The notes beneath the pieces were generated by a model that saw nothing but the letters and a program-made list of their open reading frames with translations, was not told the DNA's origin and did no database searches. A program made the translations under genes and the position numbers. Shown here piece by piece: positions 48,153 through 58,786 of a stretch of DNA of 64,000 nt (within the stretch, counting starts at the first letter, position 1; the number at the start of each line of letters is the position of its first letter). Source of the DNA: Brassica napus (lineage: Eukaryota; Streptophyta; Magnoliopsida; Brassicales; Brassicaceae); assembly GCF_020379485.1 (NCBI RefSeq), contig NC_063445.1, forward strand, positions 57,912,939 through 57,976,938, read 5' to 3'.

Positions 48153-49977
48153 TAGAGATGGCAGTTCAAGGGCTTGCCCGCGGGCCTGACCCGAAAAGGC
48201 CCATTGCGGGGCGGGATTGGGCAAAGATATTGTGGTCCATTTAGTTGTGGGTCTTGCGGGACAGGACCGCGGCGGTACTAGGTCGAAACGGGACGGGCCG
48301 AAGCGGGATGCGGGCAAACATTGAGGCCCGCTACACTTTTCTCACCGAGAACATAGCTAAACGGTGATCGGGTGATGACTATGGCCTATGGCCATTCTTG
48401 CTCTCTGTGTTTCTTCCCTTTCGATCGACAATCGCAAGCTCTTGTACACAACTCATTTTTTTGCATGCGATCAAAGACTCGCCTTCTTCTTCTCTTCTCT
48501 TTTCTTTTCGTTTCTTCATCTCTTTCCGTCTCTTCACTTTTTCTTCTTCGATCAACGACCACAGATCATCTTCTTTTTTCTCCTCTACACAGTAGAGCGT
48601 CGACGACCATGTGCAGGGTATTTAGCTCATTCCTCTCTGTTTACACGATTTTAGATTTCACATTAATTATTACACTAATATCCTAATATAACATCTCGTA
48701 CTTAGAACAAATCAGGAGGGATGATCTGAAGTCTCTTGGCTATATGATTATGTATTTTCTTCAAGGAAGGTAAAATTGATGAAGCTGCACTTTTTTTTTC
48801 TATTCGTCCTTTGTATTATTATAGTTGTCACGGATCCTTCACATCTGTTTTTTTTAGCCTTTTGTTATTAATCAGAATTTTTTGTTTATCAAAACAGCTC
48901 CATCAGGTTGTGGGCTCTAAGTGGCAAAGTTCTAAGTCACGACTCTTCACCAAGGTGGTTTGTTTGGTACAGTGGAGTACCAGCTTCACAGCAGAACCTT
49001 GAAAACACTAATGAAATTTGTGCAGATTCATGATATCATTTTGATCTAATCGTCTGTTAGAACTTGAACATGTTGGTATCAAGAGTCTGACTTATGTTAT
49101 AGTCTAAGCTATCTTGGTCTCTTCTTGTTGCAGGTGACGTGTGATTCACGAAACCATTCGAGGTCCTTTGTAGTCATAAGCTATAGTTAAGAGTTCCTTT
49201 GTAAGTTTGCACGAAACCATTTGTGTTTCTTTTTCTGAGGGAAGAACATAAACAAAATGTGAATATATATCAATACACTAGTTGAATGAATCACGTTTTG
49301 ACCTGTGCAGGTTCTTGGTCCCACGAGCCATGACTGTTGGACACTTCATTCACATGCTAAGCAATAGACTACACCGAACTACATCCAAAGCTCTGTTTGT
49401 TTTAGTATAGAACACACTTCCTCAACAGGTACCTAATTATCCAGCATCCATGTCAAAAAAATCTATTAATAATGCATTTACTCTTATCTTTGTTCTCTAC
49501 AGCTGCTCCCATAGACTCTTTGAACAATACTGCCGTCTCCAAGCCCAGCTTCAAAAGCAGAGGAGATGAGAGCATGCTTAAGATCGATCACTAAGACGAA
49601 ACCACAAGTAAGAAAAATGTTTTATTTTTAAGAGCTTAGATATGAGGTTAGTTTAATAGAACTTGAATTGTTATTGCTTAGTTTGATAGGTAGTGATTCT
49701 AGTAAACACGTATTGCTCAGTCTGATAAACTTTGATGTTTGTTTCTGTGCCCAGACGCAAGTGAGTTATGTCTGATCATGTTGTTTCGTTTATGCAGGTA
49801 TGATGAACCGACATCCCGCGGGCCGACCCGCAAAGCCCATGTACTATGCGGGGCGGGATTGGTCAGCCCTCGACAAGACCGCATCCCGCGCGGGCCTGTC
49901 CCGCTGAGACCCATTTGAACTGAAGACCGCGGCGGGGCGGGACGGGACGGGACGGGAAGACCCAATTGCCATCTCTA
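48153..49977. mobile_element. Non-autonomous hAT element (1.83 kb) with GC-rich ends
   Basis: The termini TAGAGATGGCAGTTC and TTGCCATCTCTA are inverted repeats. The subterminal 170 bp at each end is GC-rich with many GCGGG, GGGCC and CGGGAC motifs (48160-48330 and 49800-49970). An 8-bp target duplication ACAGTTAC is at 48145-48152 and 49978-49985. The interior is transcribed-gene-like in composition but shows only short, pyrimidine-rich open frames and no transposase motif. Confidence 0.93.
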
Positions 49978-50318
49978 ACAGTTACATGTGTTTTTTTTTC
50001 CTTTACGTATATGTTGTCAATAAAAATAAAAACATTTCGAGTTATGACTAAGAATTAGGAGGCACATAGTGGGTATTAATTATTAATGACACTATAAGAA
50101 CAACCCTTGAACATAGTCTAATTCAATTTAGGGATCATAAGGAAAAGGAACATTAACAATGACAGTAGCTGATTAGTCTCTCGACATTCGACAATGAGAC
50201 AATCTGCTTTTTAAAAATTAGATCTATATATATGCATATGTGTATCATATTGTATACACGCATGTTGAATAGTATTACAACTTGACCAAGATAAATTTCT
50301 CATTCTCCGTCGACCTAT

Positions 50319-50319
50319 T

Positions 50320-50359
<40 letters not shown>
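50319..50359. repeat. (TA)n microsatellite
   Basis: About 20 TA units, interrupted once by a C, lie in the promoter about 185 bp upstream of the DUF1442 gene ATG. Confidence 0.95.
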
Positions 50360-50542
50360 GAAAAGATTCAAGAAACTGGACCAGCCTGTTGAATCTTGTC
50401 CCATTCACAAATGTCCCAATATATAAATAAAGACCTTTCATATCTAAACTTGAAACCCATTATCAACCACTTTAAAACCTTCTAAGCAAGAGTTTGAGAG
50501 AAATACGATTTTCTTACTACAACTCAAATCAATTAAATAAAA

Positions 50543-51476
50543 ATGGCTTTTTGGTCTGCTGAGAATGCTACTAAAGCCTACCTCACTACATTGAAAACGG
50601 TAAGAATTTATTTCTTTTTATTTATTTATGAGGTATAAGATATCTTATAATGCATTTAATCTGTTTCTGTTTAAAATAGGATATGGATCGATGTTTTTTT
50701 TTTTTGAAAAGGATATGGATCGATGTTAAAAAGATAATCAATATTTATCTACTTTTTCTTGAATCAGTGTCCCATTTACATATATATCCATTTTGCAGGA
50801 TCAAAGAACAAAAGAACCAAACGTGGCTGAATTCATATCGGCCCTAGCCGCCGGAAATAACGCAAGAAAGATCACCGTGGCTTGTGCCGGGGCAGCAAAC
50901 GCTGACATCCTCGTTGCCCTAATCGCTGCGGCTAACCAAACGCGAGGTCAAGTGGTATGCGTTTTACGTGGCATCGAGGAACTAATCATATCCAAGAAAA
51001 TGTTGGAACCATCAGAGATTCATCATATACAATTCGTAGTCGGAGAACCTAACGACAACGCTCTTATTAATGATCATTTTGGAGAAGCTGATTTCGTCCT
51101 CGTTGATTGTAAGATCAAGAACCACCAAGATATCGTTAGAAAGATCGTTAGTCAACATGAAGAAAACGCAAGAACCGGAGGTGGAAGCGGTGTGGCGGTT
51201 GTGGTGGGTTATAACGCGTTTTCGAGAGGATCTTGGAGGTTTAGCGATGGGAGGAAAACACAGTTTTTGCCTATAGGTGAAGGGTTGCTGGTGACAAGGG
51301 TCAACGATGACGGTAGCTATAACCAGAAGATGATGAAAAAGAACGATGATGATTATCATCAGCACCATGACCACGTGAGAAAGAGTAATTGGGTGGTGAA
51401 AGTTGATAAGTGCACAGGAGAGGAGCATGTGTTTAGGGTTAGAGTTCCACGAGGAGAAGCAACTATTGAAGCTTAA
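50543..51476 (+). CDS. DUF1442 family protein (AT5G62280 ortholog)
   Basis: Two exons (50543-50599 and 50799-51476) join in frame to 244 residues. The start MAFWSAENATKAYLTTLKT is in the small first exon. The core reads AEFISALAAGNNARKITVAC, GQVVCVLRGIEELIISKKML, ADFVLVDCKIKNHQDIV, GSGVAVVVGYNAFSRGSW and GEGLLVTRV, and the end WVVKVDKCTGEEHVFRVRVP. The alternating hydrophobic segments and the glycine-rich part after AGAANADILVALIAAANQTR resemble the Rossmann-like fold reported for this plant family (S-adenosylmethionine methyltransferase-like by fold prediction). The function is unknown. A His/Asp/Lys-rich insert (DDDYHQHHDH, about residue 205) is longer than I recall in Arabidopsis. TATA-like ATATAAATA is at 50421. 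Confidence 0.95.
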
Positions 51477-52091
51477 AACAAAAAAAAAAAACTATTGAAG
51501 CTTAACTAAAATCTTATAAATGATTCGGTACTTTAGAGAAAAAATCACCTCTGTGATGGTTCAGACGAGTGAGAGTAGTAAGAAGATTAGTTATTTTGTA
51601 TAAGTAATTAGAAAGAGTTTTGTTTGGTATTGGAGTGCTATGTTTGTGTGAAGTCTTTTTTATTTATTTAAAGACTTTTTTCCTTTTTGTAAGTGTGAAT
51701 ATAAAGTGATGTGTGTTTCGTTTTTAATTTCTTTTTCATTTTGGATTTTACGTTTGTCTTTCCGTGAGCATATGTACACACACATTATGATTCGTCAGAT
51801 TTTGGATGCTTAGTAAATAAACTATTCAAAAATGCACTTGCACGAGGAGATGGCATCTGAGAGAGTAATAATAAAATTAGAATGTTAATTAGTTAAGGTC
51901 TACTTCTACAGCTATGCAAGTTATGTCTTTCTTATACAATGTCTTTAAAATAGATGTAGATACCATATATATGTATGTGCATTACTCGACTTTTGGTTCC
52001 CAGCTCAGTTGACTCAAAATATATGAGCTCAAAGCTTAAAATGATAGTATATTTTATGATAAATGATTTAAATTTTCATCAATCTACATTT
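51477..52091. other. 3' flank of the DUF1442 gene
   Basis: A duplicated ACTATTGAAGCTTAA lies just after the stop codon (51460-51505), indicating a small tandem duplication of the gene end separated by an A tract. The remainder is AT-rich with no ORF. Confidence 0.5.
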
Positions 52092-52333
52092 TACTCATTC
52101 TGTTCCCGAAAGTAAAATTTTCTAAATTGTTCACAATGAGAATTCAATAAATATTTATAATTTAATTTTTTTTTTTACTTTATTATATACTTTTCAATAA
52201 CTTTTAACCAATGAAATTTAATCAATTCAAATATTTTCATTTAATATTTTTTAAAAATATAAAAAATGTCTTAAACATATAGAAAATATGTCTTTGTGAG
52301 TATATCTCATTAAATGGGGGAACGGAGGGAGTA
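52092..52333. mobile_element. Stowaway-type MITE (242 bp)
   Basis: The left end TACTCATTCTGTTCCCGAAA and the right end GGAACGGAGGGAGTA are inverted repeats of the Stowaway consensus (CTCCCTCCGTTCC) starting at TA. AT-rich interior, no ORF. Confidence 0.8.
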
Positions 52334-52600
52334 TATCTCATGGATATTAAAATAAGCCTTGTACTACAAACTGAGAGACGCTCAAGATATTTTCTTTGAA
52401 TTAGACATTGCACTAAAAATATATATTGACAATGAATCATTCATAAATGCATGCATTGTCACAATCTCCAAGACAACTGATCAGTCACGAACGACCCATG
52501 ACCTTGCCCTATCCCCATGACCACCCCCATCTCCCTTATCCATTATCGATCATTCTACCCAAAAAAAAAAACTACATTTCACACACATACACACACATAT

Positions 52601-52756
52601 TACTTCCGTTCCAGTAAACATGAACAATGGTATCACCAAGTGGTAAAATTGAAAATTACCCTTATTTAAATGACGATTTATTACATAATTTTGATAAAAA
52701 AAAGTTCCCAATATTTTTGCAAAAAAACATAAAAACAATACTTTAAACGGATGGTA
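52601..52756. mobile_element. Stowaway-type MITE (156 bp)
   Basis: The left end TACTTCCGTTCCAGTAAACA and the right end AAACGGATGGTA are imperfect inverted repeats of the Stowaway type. It lies close to the 5' target duplication of the LINE. Confidence 0.65.
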
Positions 52757-53007
52757 CTATATTGTATCAACGTTTAATCAAAACATTATCAATTAACCAA
52801 ACATCAAAGTTCAAAACCAGTTTCAGTAATTTTAAACAAAAAACAATTGTGGAGCAGCATAGAAAACGACAACGGCTCTTTTCTCTCTCATCGCGAAGCG
52901 ATTCCCGACGACTTGCCCACACCGTGCCTCTCCTCTCCGCCTCTCACCGACGTCTTATTAGGCGTCGGCTCCTCGCCGAGAATTCCTCTCCCTCTCCTGC
53001 GAAAGTG

Positions 53008-54804
53008 ATGGGGAAGCAGAAGGCTAAGAAATCTCCGTCAGCGAAACCTCCTGATCCGCCAGACCCGTCTCCGCCGCCTCGGTCTTCAGACCCGATCTCG
53101 TTTCAGCCCGCAGCTGAAGAAGAAAGGCCCCCTTCTCCTGTCTCTGAGGAAGTTTCTGATGCCCACTGTAGTTTTTCTGCTGAAGTGGATGCTCAACTTC
53201 CCCTGATTTCGGTAGATCTGAGCCTCCAAACTGCCAAGAAGAACCCTTCCGACATGCCAGAGATCGTCGCTCAGGTGACAGATCCAGCTCCCGAGGAGGT
53301 CTCTTTGGCGGAAAAAGTGGATGAGTTGAGCTTGATGGCGACGCCTACAAGCTCCTCGGTCACTACTGTGGGCGCAATTGTTGTCGCTCAAACCCTTGAT
53401 TCTGCTCACCCTGCAGAGCAATTAGCTGATGCTGTAGCCATGGAAGCACCCTTGAGCTCGCAGAAAGCTGATGCGATGCCCCCTCCTATCAACTTCAACG
53501 GTGATAAGGGGGGTAGTAACAGTGCTGGAGCTTCTCACAACGCTCCCGCTCCAGTGGTCTCGCAGGACGTACCGGTTATAGCTCCAATCAGAGCCGCTGA
53601 CAGCTGGTGCGATCGTGCTAAGGGGGTCAAACAACTATCCAGGAAAGGGGAAGCATTCATACTCCCTTCAGGGGAAGCTTGCGTCAAAATCCCAAACTCT
53701 GTGATTGAGAAAAACCGGAAAGCGTGGGAACCTTTTGTACTCGGACAATTCTACTCTGACCCTCCCTCCCAGGGAACCTTGCACAACATCGTCAACGGAA
53801 TCTGGAGCAAGCAGTATAGAGATATTGCGGTGTCTAAAATGGAAGGCTTCTCCTTTCTCTTTCGGATTCCAAATGCTGCAACAAGAAACAGAGTGATCAA
53901 GCAGAAGCTGTGGCAGATTGAAGGGCAGACTATGTTTGTGGATAAATGGGAACCGGGCATCATCCCAACCAAACTGGAACTCACCTCTGCTCCTATTTGG
54001 CTTGAGTTAAGGAATGTCCTGCTTCAGTTCTTCAATGAAGACGGGCTGGAGCGTATAGCAGGGCTAGTCGGTGATCCCAAGTTCTTGCACCCTTCAACAG
54101 CTAACAAAACTAATTTGGAGGTGGCGAAAGTATTCACTATCATCGATCCTCGGAAGCCGCTACCGGAGGCGGTGAACGTTCAATTTCAGTCTGGGGTCAT
54201 AACTAGGGTTCTTGTCTCTAGCCCCTGGATGCCTCCAATGTGTGGTTTCTGCAAGGAGATTGGGCATTCCACTAGGCGTTGTCCGATAGCTCCGAAATCT
54301 TGCTCCATCTGTAGCGCCACGGACCACGCTGCAGCTAAATGTCCTCAAGCACCTCTAAAGGAAGCCAGGGGAAGGAAAACAAGAAGAAGCAGATCCAGGC
54401 AGAAACAGAAATGGGTTGCAGTGGATAACTCAAAGGAAGTAACTCAGAACGCGGCCCCTAAGCAGACTAATCAGCTACCAGCCGCAAAATCGAATCCAGG
54501 GGCTCATATTGTTACAACCATGACTGAGGTTGCGATCAAGACTCGGTTGGGCACGGATAAGGATAAGGTCAGGGGTGAATCAAGTGCTTCTGTTGCTCGT
54601 CGCCAGTTCCCTAGAAGCCCGTCTGGCACATCGCGGTCGTCTCAGTCTGATCTTCAGGCGGATTCATCTGATGTGGAGTCTTCTGACTCTGAGCTTGAAG
54701 AGGGTGAGTTCAGTAAGCATGAGCCGGACTTCGAGCTGGTTAGGAACAGAAAGAAATTCTCAGGTCATAAAGGCAGCCGGGGCAAGGGACCCAAACTCAA
54801 CTAA
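53008..54804 (+). CDS. LINE ORF1: nucleic-acid-binding protein (DUF4283 plus zinc knuckles)
   Basis: 598 residues from the ATG at 53008 (MGKQKAKKSPSAKPPDPPDP); the open frame extends upstream but has no earlier ATG and crosses the element's 5' boundary. The N-terminal 200 residues are Pro/Ser/Glu-rich and disordered-looking. A DUF4283-like domain follows (WEPFVLGQFYSDPPSQGTLH through FSFLFRIPNAATRNRVIKQK), then two CCHC zinc knuckles of CX2CX4HX4C form, CGFCKEIGHSTRRC and CSICSATDHAAAKC (about residues 412-442). The end is basic and then acidic. ORF1 proteins of plant L1 elements coat the element RNA. ORF2 starts 4 bp after the stop codon in another frame. Confidence 0.93.
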   Translation: MGKQKAKKSPSAKPPDPPDPSPPPRSSDPISFQPAAEEERPPSPVSEEVSDAHCSFSAEVDAQLPLISVDLSLQTAKKNPSDMPEIVAQVTDPAPEEVSLAEKVDELSLMATPTSSSVTTVGAIVVAQTLDSAHPAEQLADAVAMEAPLSSQKADAMPPPINFNGDKGGSNSAGASHNAPAPVVSQDVPVIAPIRAADSWCDRAKGVKQLSRKGEAFILPSGEACVKIPNSVIEKNRKAWEPFVLGQFYSDPPSQGTLHNIVNGIWSKQYRDIAVSKMEGFSFLFRIPNAATRNRVIKQKLWQIEGQTMFVDKWEPGIIPTKLELTSAPIWLELRNVLLQFFNEDGLERIAGLVGDPKFLHPSTANKTNLEVAKVFTIIDPRKPLPEAVNVQFQSGVITRVLVSSPWMPPMCGFCKEIGHSTRRCPIAPKSCSICSATDHAAAKCPQAPLKEARGRKTRRSRSRQKQKWVAVDNSKEVTQNAAPKQTNQLPAAKSNPGAHIVTTMTEVAIKTRLGTDKDKVRGESSASVARRQFPRSPSGTSRSSQSDLQADSSDVESSDSELEEGEFSKHEPDFELVRNRKKFSGHKGSRGKGPKLN

Positions 54805-54808
54805 ATTT

Positions 54809-57800
54809 ATGTCGACCGATCTTTTTTGCTGGAACATACGCGGTTTAAATAAACTAAGTCACCGCAGCGGATTACGTAAGTGGTATAGGAAGCACTCTCC
54901 ACTTTTTGGCGCGTTGGTTGAAACGCATGTAAAGCAGCCGAAGAAAAATTAATTTATCTCGGATCTTTTTCCTGGTTGGTCTTCTGATGACAACTATGGC
55001 TTTTCGCCTCTTGGTAAAATTTGGGTTCTCTGGCACCCCACCCTTTTTGTTATTACCTTATCCAAGTCTCTTCAGATGATAACAGTTGAAGTAACTTGGC
55101 CTGCGGTTCAGTCTATCATCACTATATCTGTTATCTATGCGTCTAATGATGTTGAGGAGCGTCGTGGTTTGTGGTCTGAGATCTCAGCGCTTGTGTCTTC
55201 CCATCAACTCGATACCAAGCCCTGGATAATCTTGGGGGACTTTAACCAGATAAGAGATCAGAATGAGCACTCTAAGCCCCCCTCCCTCAATATGGACAGA
55301 AGAATCCGAGAATTCAATGAGTGTTTGTTGACTGCAAATATTGATGATCTTAACTTCAGAGGCAACACCTTCACATGGTGGAACAAGAATAAGAAGAACC
55401 CGATAGCAAAGAAGTTAGATCGAGCTCTGGTAAACAGCGACTGGTACTTTCAGTTTCCGTCCTCGGTAGCTTACTTTGGCAGCCCGGAGTTCTCGGATCA
55501 CGCGGTTATATCCATTACTCTTAATCCTACTGTGGATAGGGTCAAGAAGCCGTTCAGGTTCTATAATTTCATTACGTTGAGCCCTGATTTTCTTGGTATG
55601 ATTTGCAATTGCTGGTTTTCGTTTAATGTCACAGGTTCAGCTATGTTCAGAGTCTCGCGCAAGCTGACGTTGTTAAAGAAGTGTATAAAGGACTTCAGCA
55701 AATTGAACTACTCGGGTATTGAGCTCAGAACGGCGCAGGCCCTTGAGAAGCTTACCTCGGCCCAGAACAGAATGCTAGCCATGCCCAGCACGTCCAACGC
55801 GGAGAGTGAGCTTCAGGCAATGCGAGAGTGGGAAGAGCTCTCAAACGCTGAAACTTCTTTCTTTTTCCAGAGATCAAGAATCAATTGGTTAGCTTTTGGA
55901 GATGGCAGTTCTCGGCTTTTCCACAGATATGCGTCTTCTAGACAGGCTATCAATCGTATCCATTTTCTGGTCGATGCTAGTGGGCAGCGGGTGGACTCTC
56001 TTCATGGAATTCAAGAGCAGTGTGTGGATTTCTTCTCTGACCTCTTGGGGGGTGATATTTCGCCTCAGTTGTTTGTGCAGAGTGACCTTGATTTATTGTT
56101 TGACTTTAAATGTTCCGGGGAGCAAGCAGCCGGTTTTGTGAAGGAGTTCTCAGCTCAGGAGGTTCGAGATGCTTTCTTCTCTTTGCCTAAAAATAAAACG
56201 GGTGGTCCTGACGGCTACTCCGTCGAGTTCTTCACCGCTGCGTGGTCAGTGGTTGGCCCAGAAGTCACCGAAGCCATCTTGGAGTTTTTCAAATCTGGTT
56301 TTCTGCTGAAGCAGTGGAATACGGCAAACCTAGTTCTTATACCGAAAACCCCAAACGCAGCGCATCCTTCAGAATTCAGACCTATCTCTTGTCTGAACAC
56401 GGTATATAAAGTGATTGCAAAGCTTCTAGCGTCGAGACTAAAGGAGATTCTTTCGCTGATGATCTCCAAATCGCAATCTGCTTTCCTCCCTGGTCGTCTT
56501 CTCACGGAAAACGTCCTGCTTGCGACTGATCTGGTCAATGGCTACAATACTCGGAATATCTCGCCCAGAGGAATGCTGAAAGTGGATCTCAGGAAAGCGT
56601 TTGACAGTGTAAGATGGGATTTTATCTTCGCGACGCTTCGTGCTTTGGCGATTCCCGAACAGTACTTTACCCTCATCTCCCAATGTCTTACTACTGCTTC
56701 CTTCTCTGTGGTTGTTAATGGAACCACTGGTGGATTCTTCAAAAGCACTAGAGGGTTGAGGCAGGGTGATCCCCTCTCTCCGTATCTTTTTGTGTTGGCT
56801 ATGGAATGCTTATCACGGCTACTGCTATCGAGATACGAGGATGGTAACATCAGATATCACCCAAGAACTGAACATCTTAAGATATCTCACCTGATGTTTG
56901 CGGACGACGTGATGATATTTTTTGATGGAAGCAGCAACAGCCTCCACGGCATATCTGAATGTCTCGATGATTTTGCTTCTTGGTCTGGTCTTGAGATGAA
57001 TACGACAAAGACGGAGCTATTTACTGCGGGTCTGGACCATAGTGAATCCCTTGCTATTGCTAGCTACGGATTCTCCACTGGTTCTTTTCCCATCAGATAT
57101 CTCGGTCTTCCCCTCATGAGCAGGAAGCTCAAAATATCAGAGTATGCCCCGCTCATGACCAAAATCACCAGAAGCTTTCAAGCATGGGCTGTCAAGCTGC
57201 TTTCGTTCGCAGGCCGGCTCCAGCTCCTGAGATCTGTCATTTTTGGCTTGATTAATTTCTGGGTCTCAGCCTTTGTTCTTCCAAAGGGTTGCATTTCGGC
57301 TATTGAGTCTCTCTGCGCTCGCTTTCTTTGGTCTGGGAACATTGAGAAAAGAGGAATTGCTAAAATTGGTTGGACGACGGTCTGTCTCCCGAAGCAAGAA
57401 GGGGGATTGAGGATTAGAAGTATCACTGTGTGGAACCAAGTTTTGGCTCTTAAACTCATCTGGCTATTGCTTTCTAACTCCCCCTCGCTGTGGTCTGATT
57501 GGCATAGAAGTGTTCATCTCACGGGAAACTCCTTTTGGACCATAGAACCTGCCTCGTCGGACTCATGGGCCTGGAAGAGAATTCTTAAACTCAGACCTCT
57601 TGCGCTACAATTTTGTAACACGGTCATTGGCAATGGTGTCGCCACAAGATTCTGGTTCGATGTGTGGTCTCCCTTTGGTCAGTTAATTAATTACATAGGT
57701 GCTGGTGGTCCCAGAGCGCTCCGTGTGCGTAAGGAGGCGATGGTAGCTGATGTTATCTCTGCCTCATCCTGGTCTCTTCCTCATCCACGCTCTCAGCAGG

Positions 57801-58447
57801 AAGTGGCTCTTCACTTTTATTTAACTACTATTCCTCTTCCACTTCCTAATGATGTTAATGATGTATTTGAATGGAAAGCTCCTGATTGTACTTTGAATGT
57901 GTTTAACTCTAGGGCTACTTGGGAAGTGCTGAGACCTAGACAGCCAAGCCAAGCATGGCATGATGTCGTCTGGTTCAAAGGGGCTCTGCCGAAGCACGCC
58001 ATCACGATGTGGGTAGCGAACTACGATCGCCTGCCGACAAGATCAAGACTCAACTCTTGGGGTCTTGCAATTCCAGTGACGTGTCCTCTCTGCGCAGCTC
58101 ATCCGAAAACGCGTGATCACTTATTTATCTCCTGTCCATATACCGGCGATATATGGTCTCAGGTATTCGCTAGATGCAACCCTCCCACGCGGTTGTTTGC
58201 GGACTGGTCCGAGCTCCTTTCCTGGATCCGAACAGCTACGTCGAAGAGTAAGGTCCTCCTAAAGAAGCTGGCTTCTCAAGCAGTGATCTTTCATGTATGG
58301 AAACAGAGGAATAACCTGATTCACAATGCTACTACCCTGTCCCCTGCAACTGTCTTCATTTCTCTTGACAGGGAGTTGAGGAATTTAATCTCCTCTAGAA
58401 GAACCAAGAAACATTTTAGCTCACTTATGGTTTTATGGATTAGATAG
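54809..58447 (+). pseudogene. LINE ORF2: endonuclease and reverse transcriptase, one premature stop
   Basis: The frame runs from the ATG at 54809 to 58447 (1212 codons) and is broken once, by TAA at 54950-54952 (codon 48). Upstream of it are the endonuclease start FCWNIRGLN and the catalytic-type ETHV; downstream, the frame is open to the end. The APE endonuclease continues with GDFNQIRDQNEHS, FTWWN and SDHAVI. The reverse transcriptase shows KTGGPDGYS, LVLIPKT, FRPISCLNTVYK, SAFLPGRLLTENVLLA, KVDLRKAFDSVRWDF, RGLRQGDPLSPYLF and the FADD catalytic box (ISHLMFADDVMIFF). A zf-RVT cysteine motif (CPLCAAHPKTRDHLFISCP) ends the protein. There is no RNase H domain. The main open part alone encodes 1123 residues from a later ATG at 55076 but lacks the endonuclease N-terminus. 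Confidence 0.95.
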
Positions 58448-58660
58448 ATTTTTAAGTGGCTTTGTATCCAACTGCTTGGATGTGGTTGATCCATCTTGTT
58501 TTTATTCTTTTTTGCCAAGATGTGTTCAAACTTAAAATCTTGCTTGTGTAAAATCTTTCTTTCATTTATATGATATTTACAATTTAGCAAAAAATAAAAA
58601 CAAAAAACAATTGTTTAAATGAAGATTAAGAGACACCCCGTTAAAATGAGCCATGTGTCA

Positions 58661-58770
58661 TGGGCTGGGCTGTTTATAAAAAAGCCCATATTCTCAAAAG
58701 CCCACTAATGTTCTTCATCAACCAACAGAACACGAACGATGATTCTCCGAGAAAAAGAAAAGAAACCCTA
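58661..58770 (+). promoter_or_regulatory. Site II elements and telo-box of the ICln promoter
   Basis: TGGGCT occurs twice in overlap (58661-58666 and 58666-58671) and its complement AGCCCA at 58683-58688 and 58699-58704. A telo-box AAACCCTA follows at 58763-58770, 16 bases before the ATG. TTTATAAA at 58673 may be the TATA box. The site II plus telo-box combination is typical of plant genes for translation, RNA processing and proliferation. The LINE inserted about 50 bp upstream of this block. Confidence 0.7.
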
Positions 58771-58786
58771 AGAAAAACCCTTTGCC

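Larger units (their letters stand above)
52851..58597 (+). mobile_element. L1-type LINE, nearly full length
   Basis: Contains a 5' leader (52851-53007), ORF1 and ORF2, a short 3' UTR and an A-rich tail. It is flanked by a perfect 17-bp direct repeat, AAACAAAAAACAATTGT, at 52834-52850 and 58598-58614. The perfect target duplication and long open frames indicate a recent insertion. One in-frame stop in ORF2 is the only obvious lesion I can see. Its G+C content is higher than the surrounding DNA. Confidence 0.95.

Noticed and set aside
48372..48686. Three overlapping open frames inside the hAT element at 48153
   Set aside because: Pyrimidine-rich sequence gives Ser/Leu/Phe-rich frames on one strand; no transposase or other domain.
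52762..53007. N-terminal extension of LINE ORF1
   Set aside because: The extension lacks an ATG and begins outside the element, upstream of the target duplication; the first ATG is at 53008.
52851..58597. Endogenous pararetrovirus or LTR retrotransposon
   Set aside because: No LTRs, protease, integrase or coat motifs; the APE endonuclease, FADD reverse transcriptase and A-rich tail identify a LINE.
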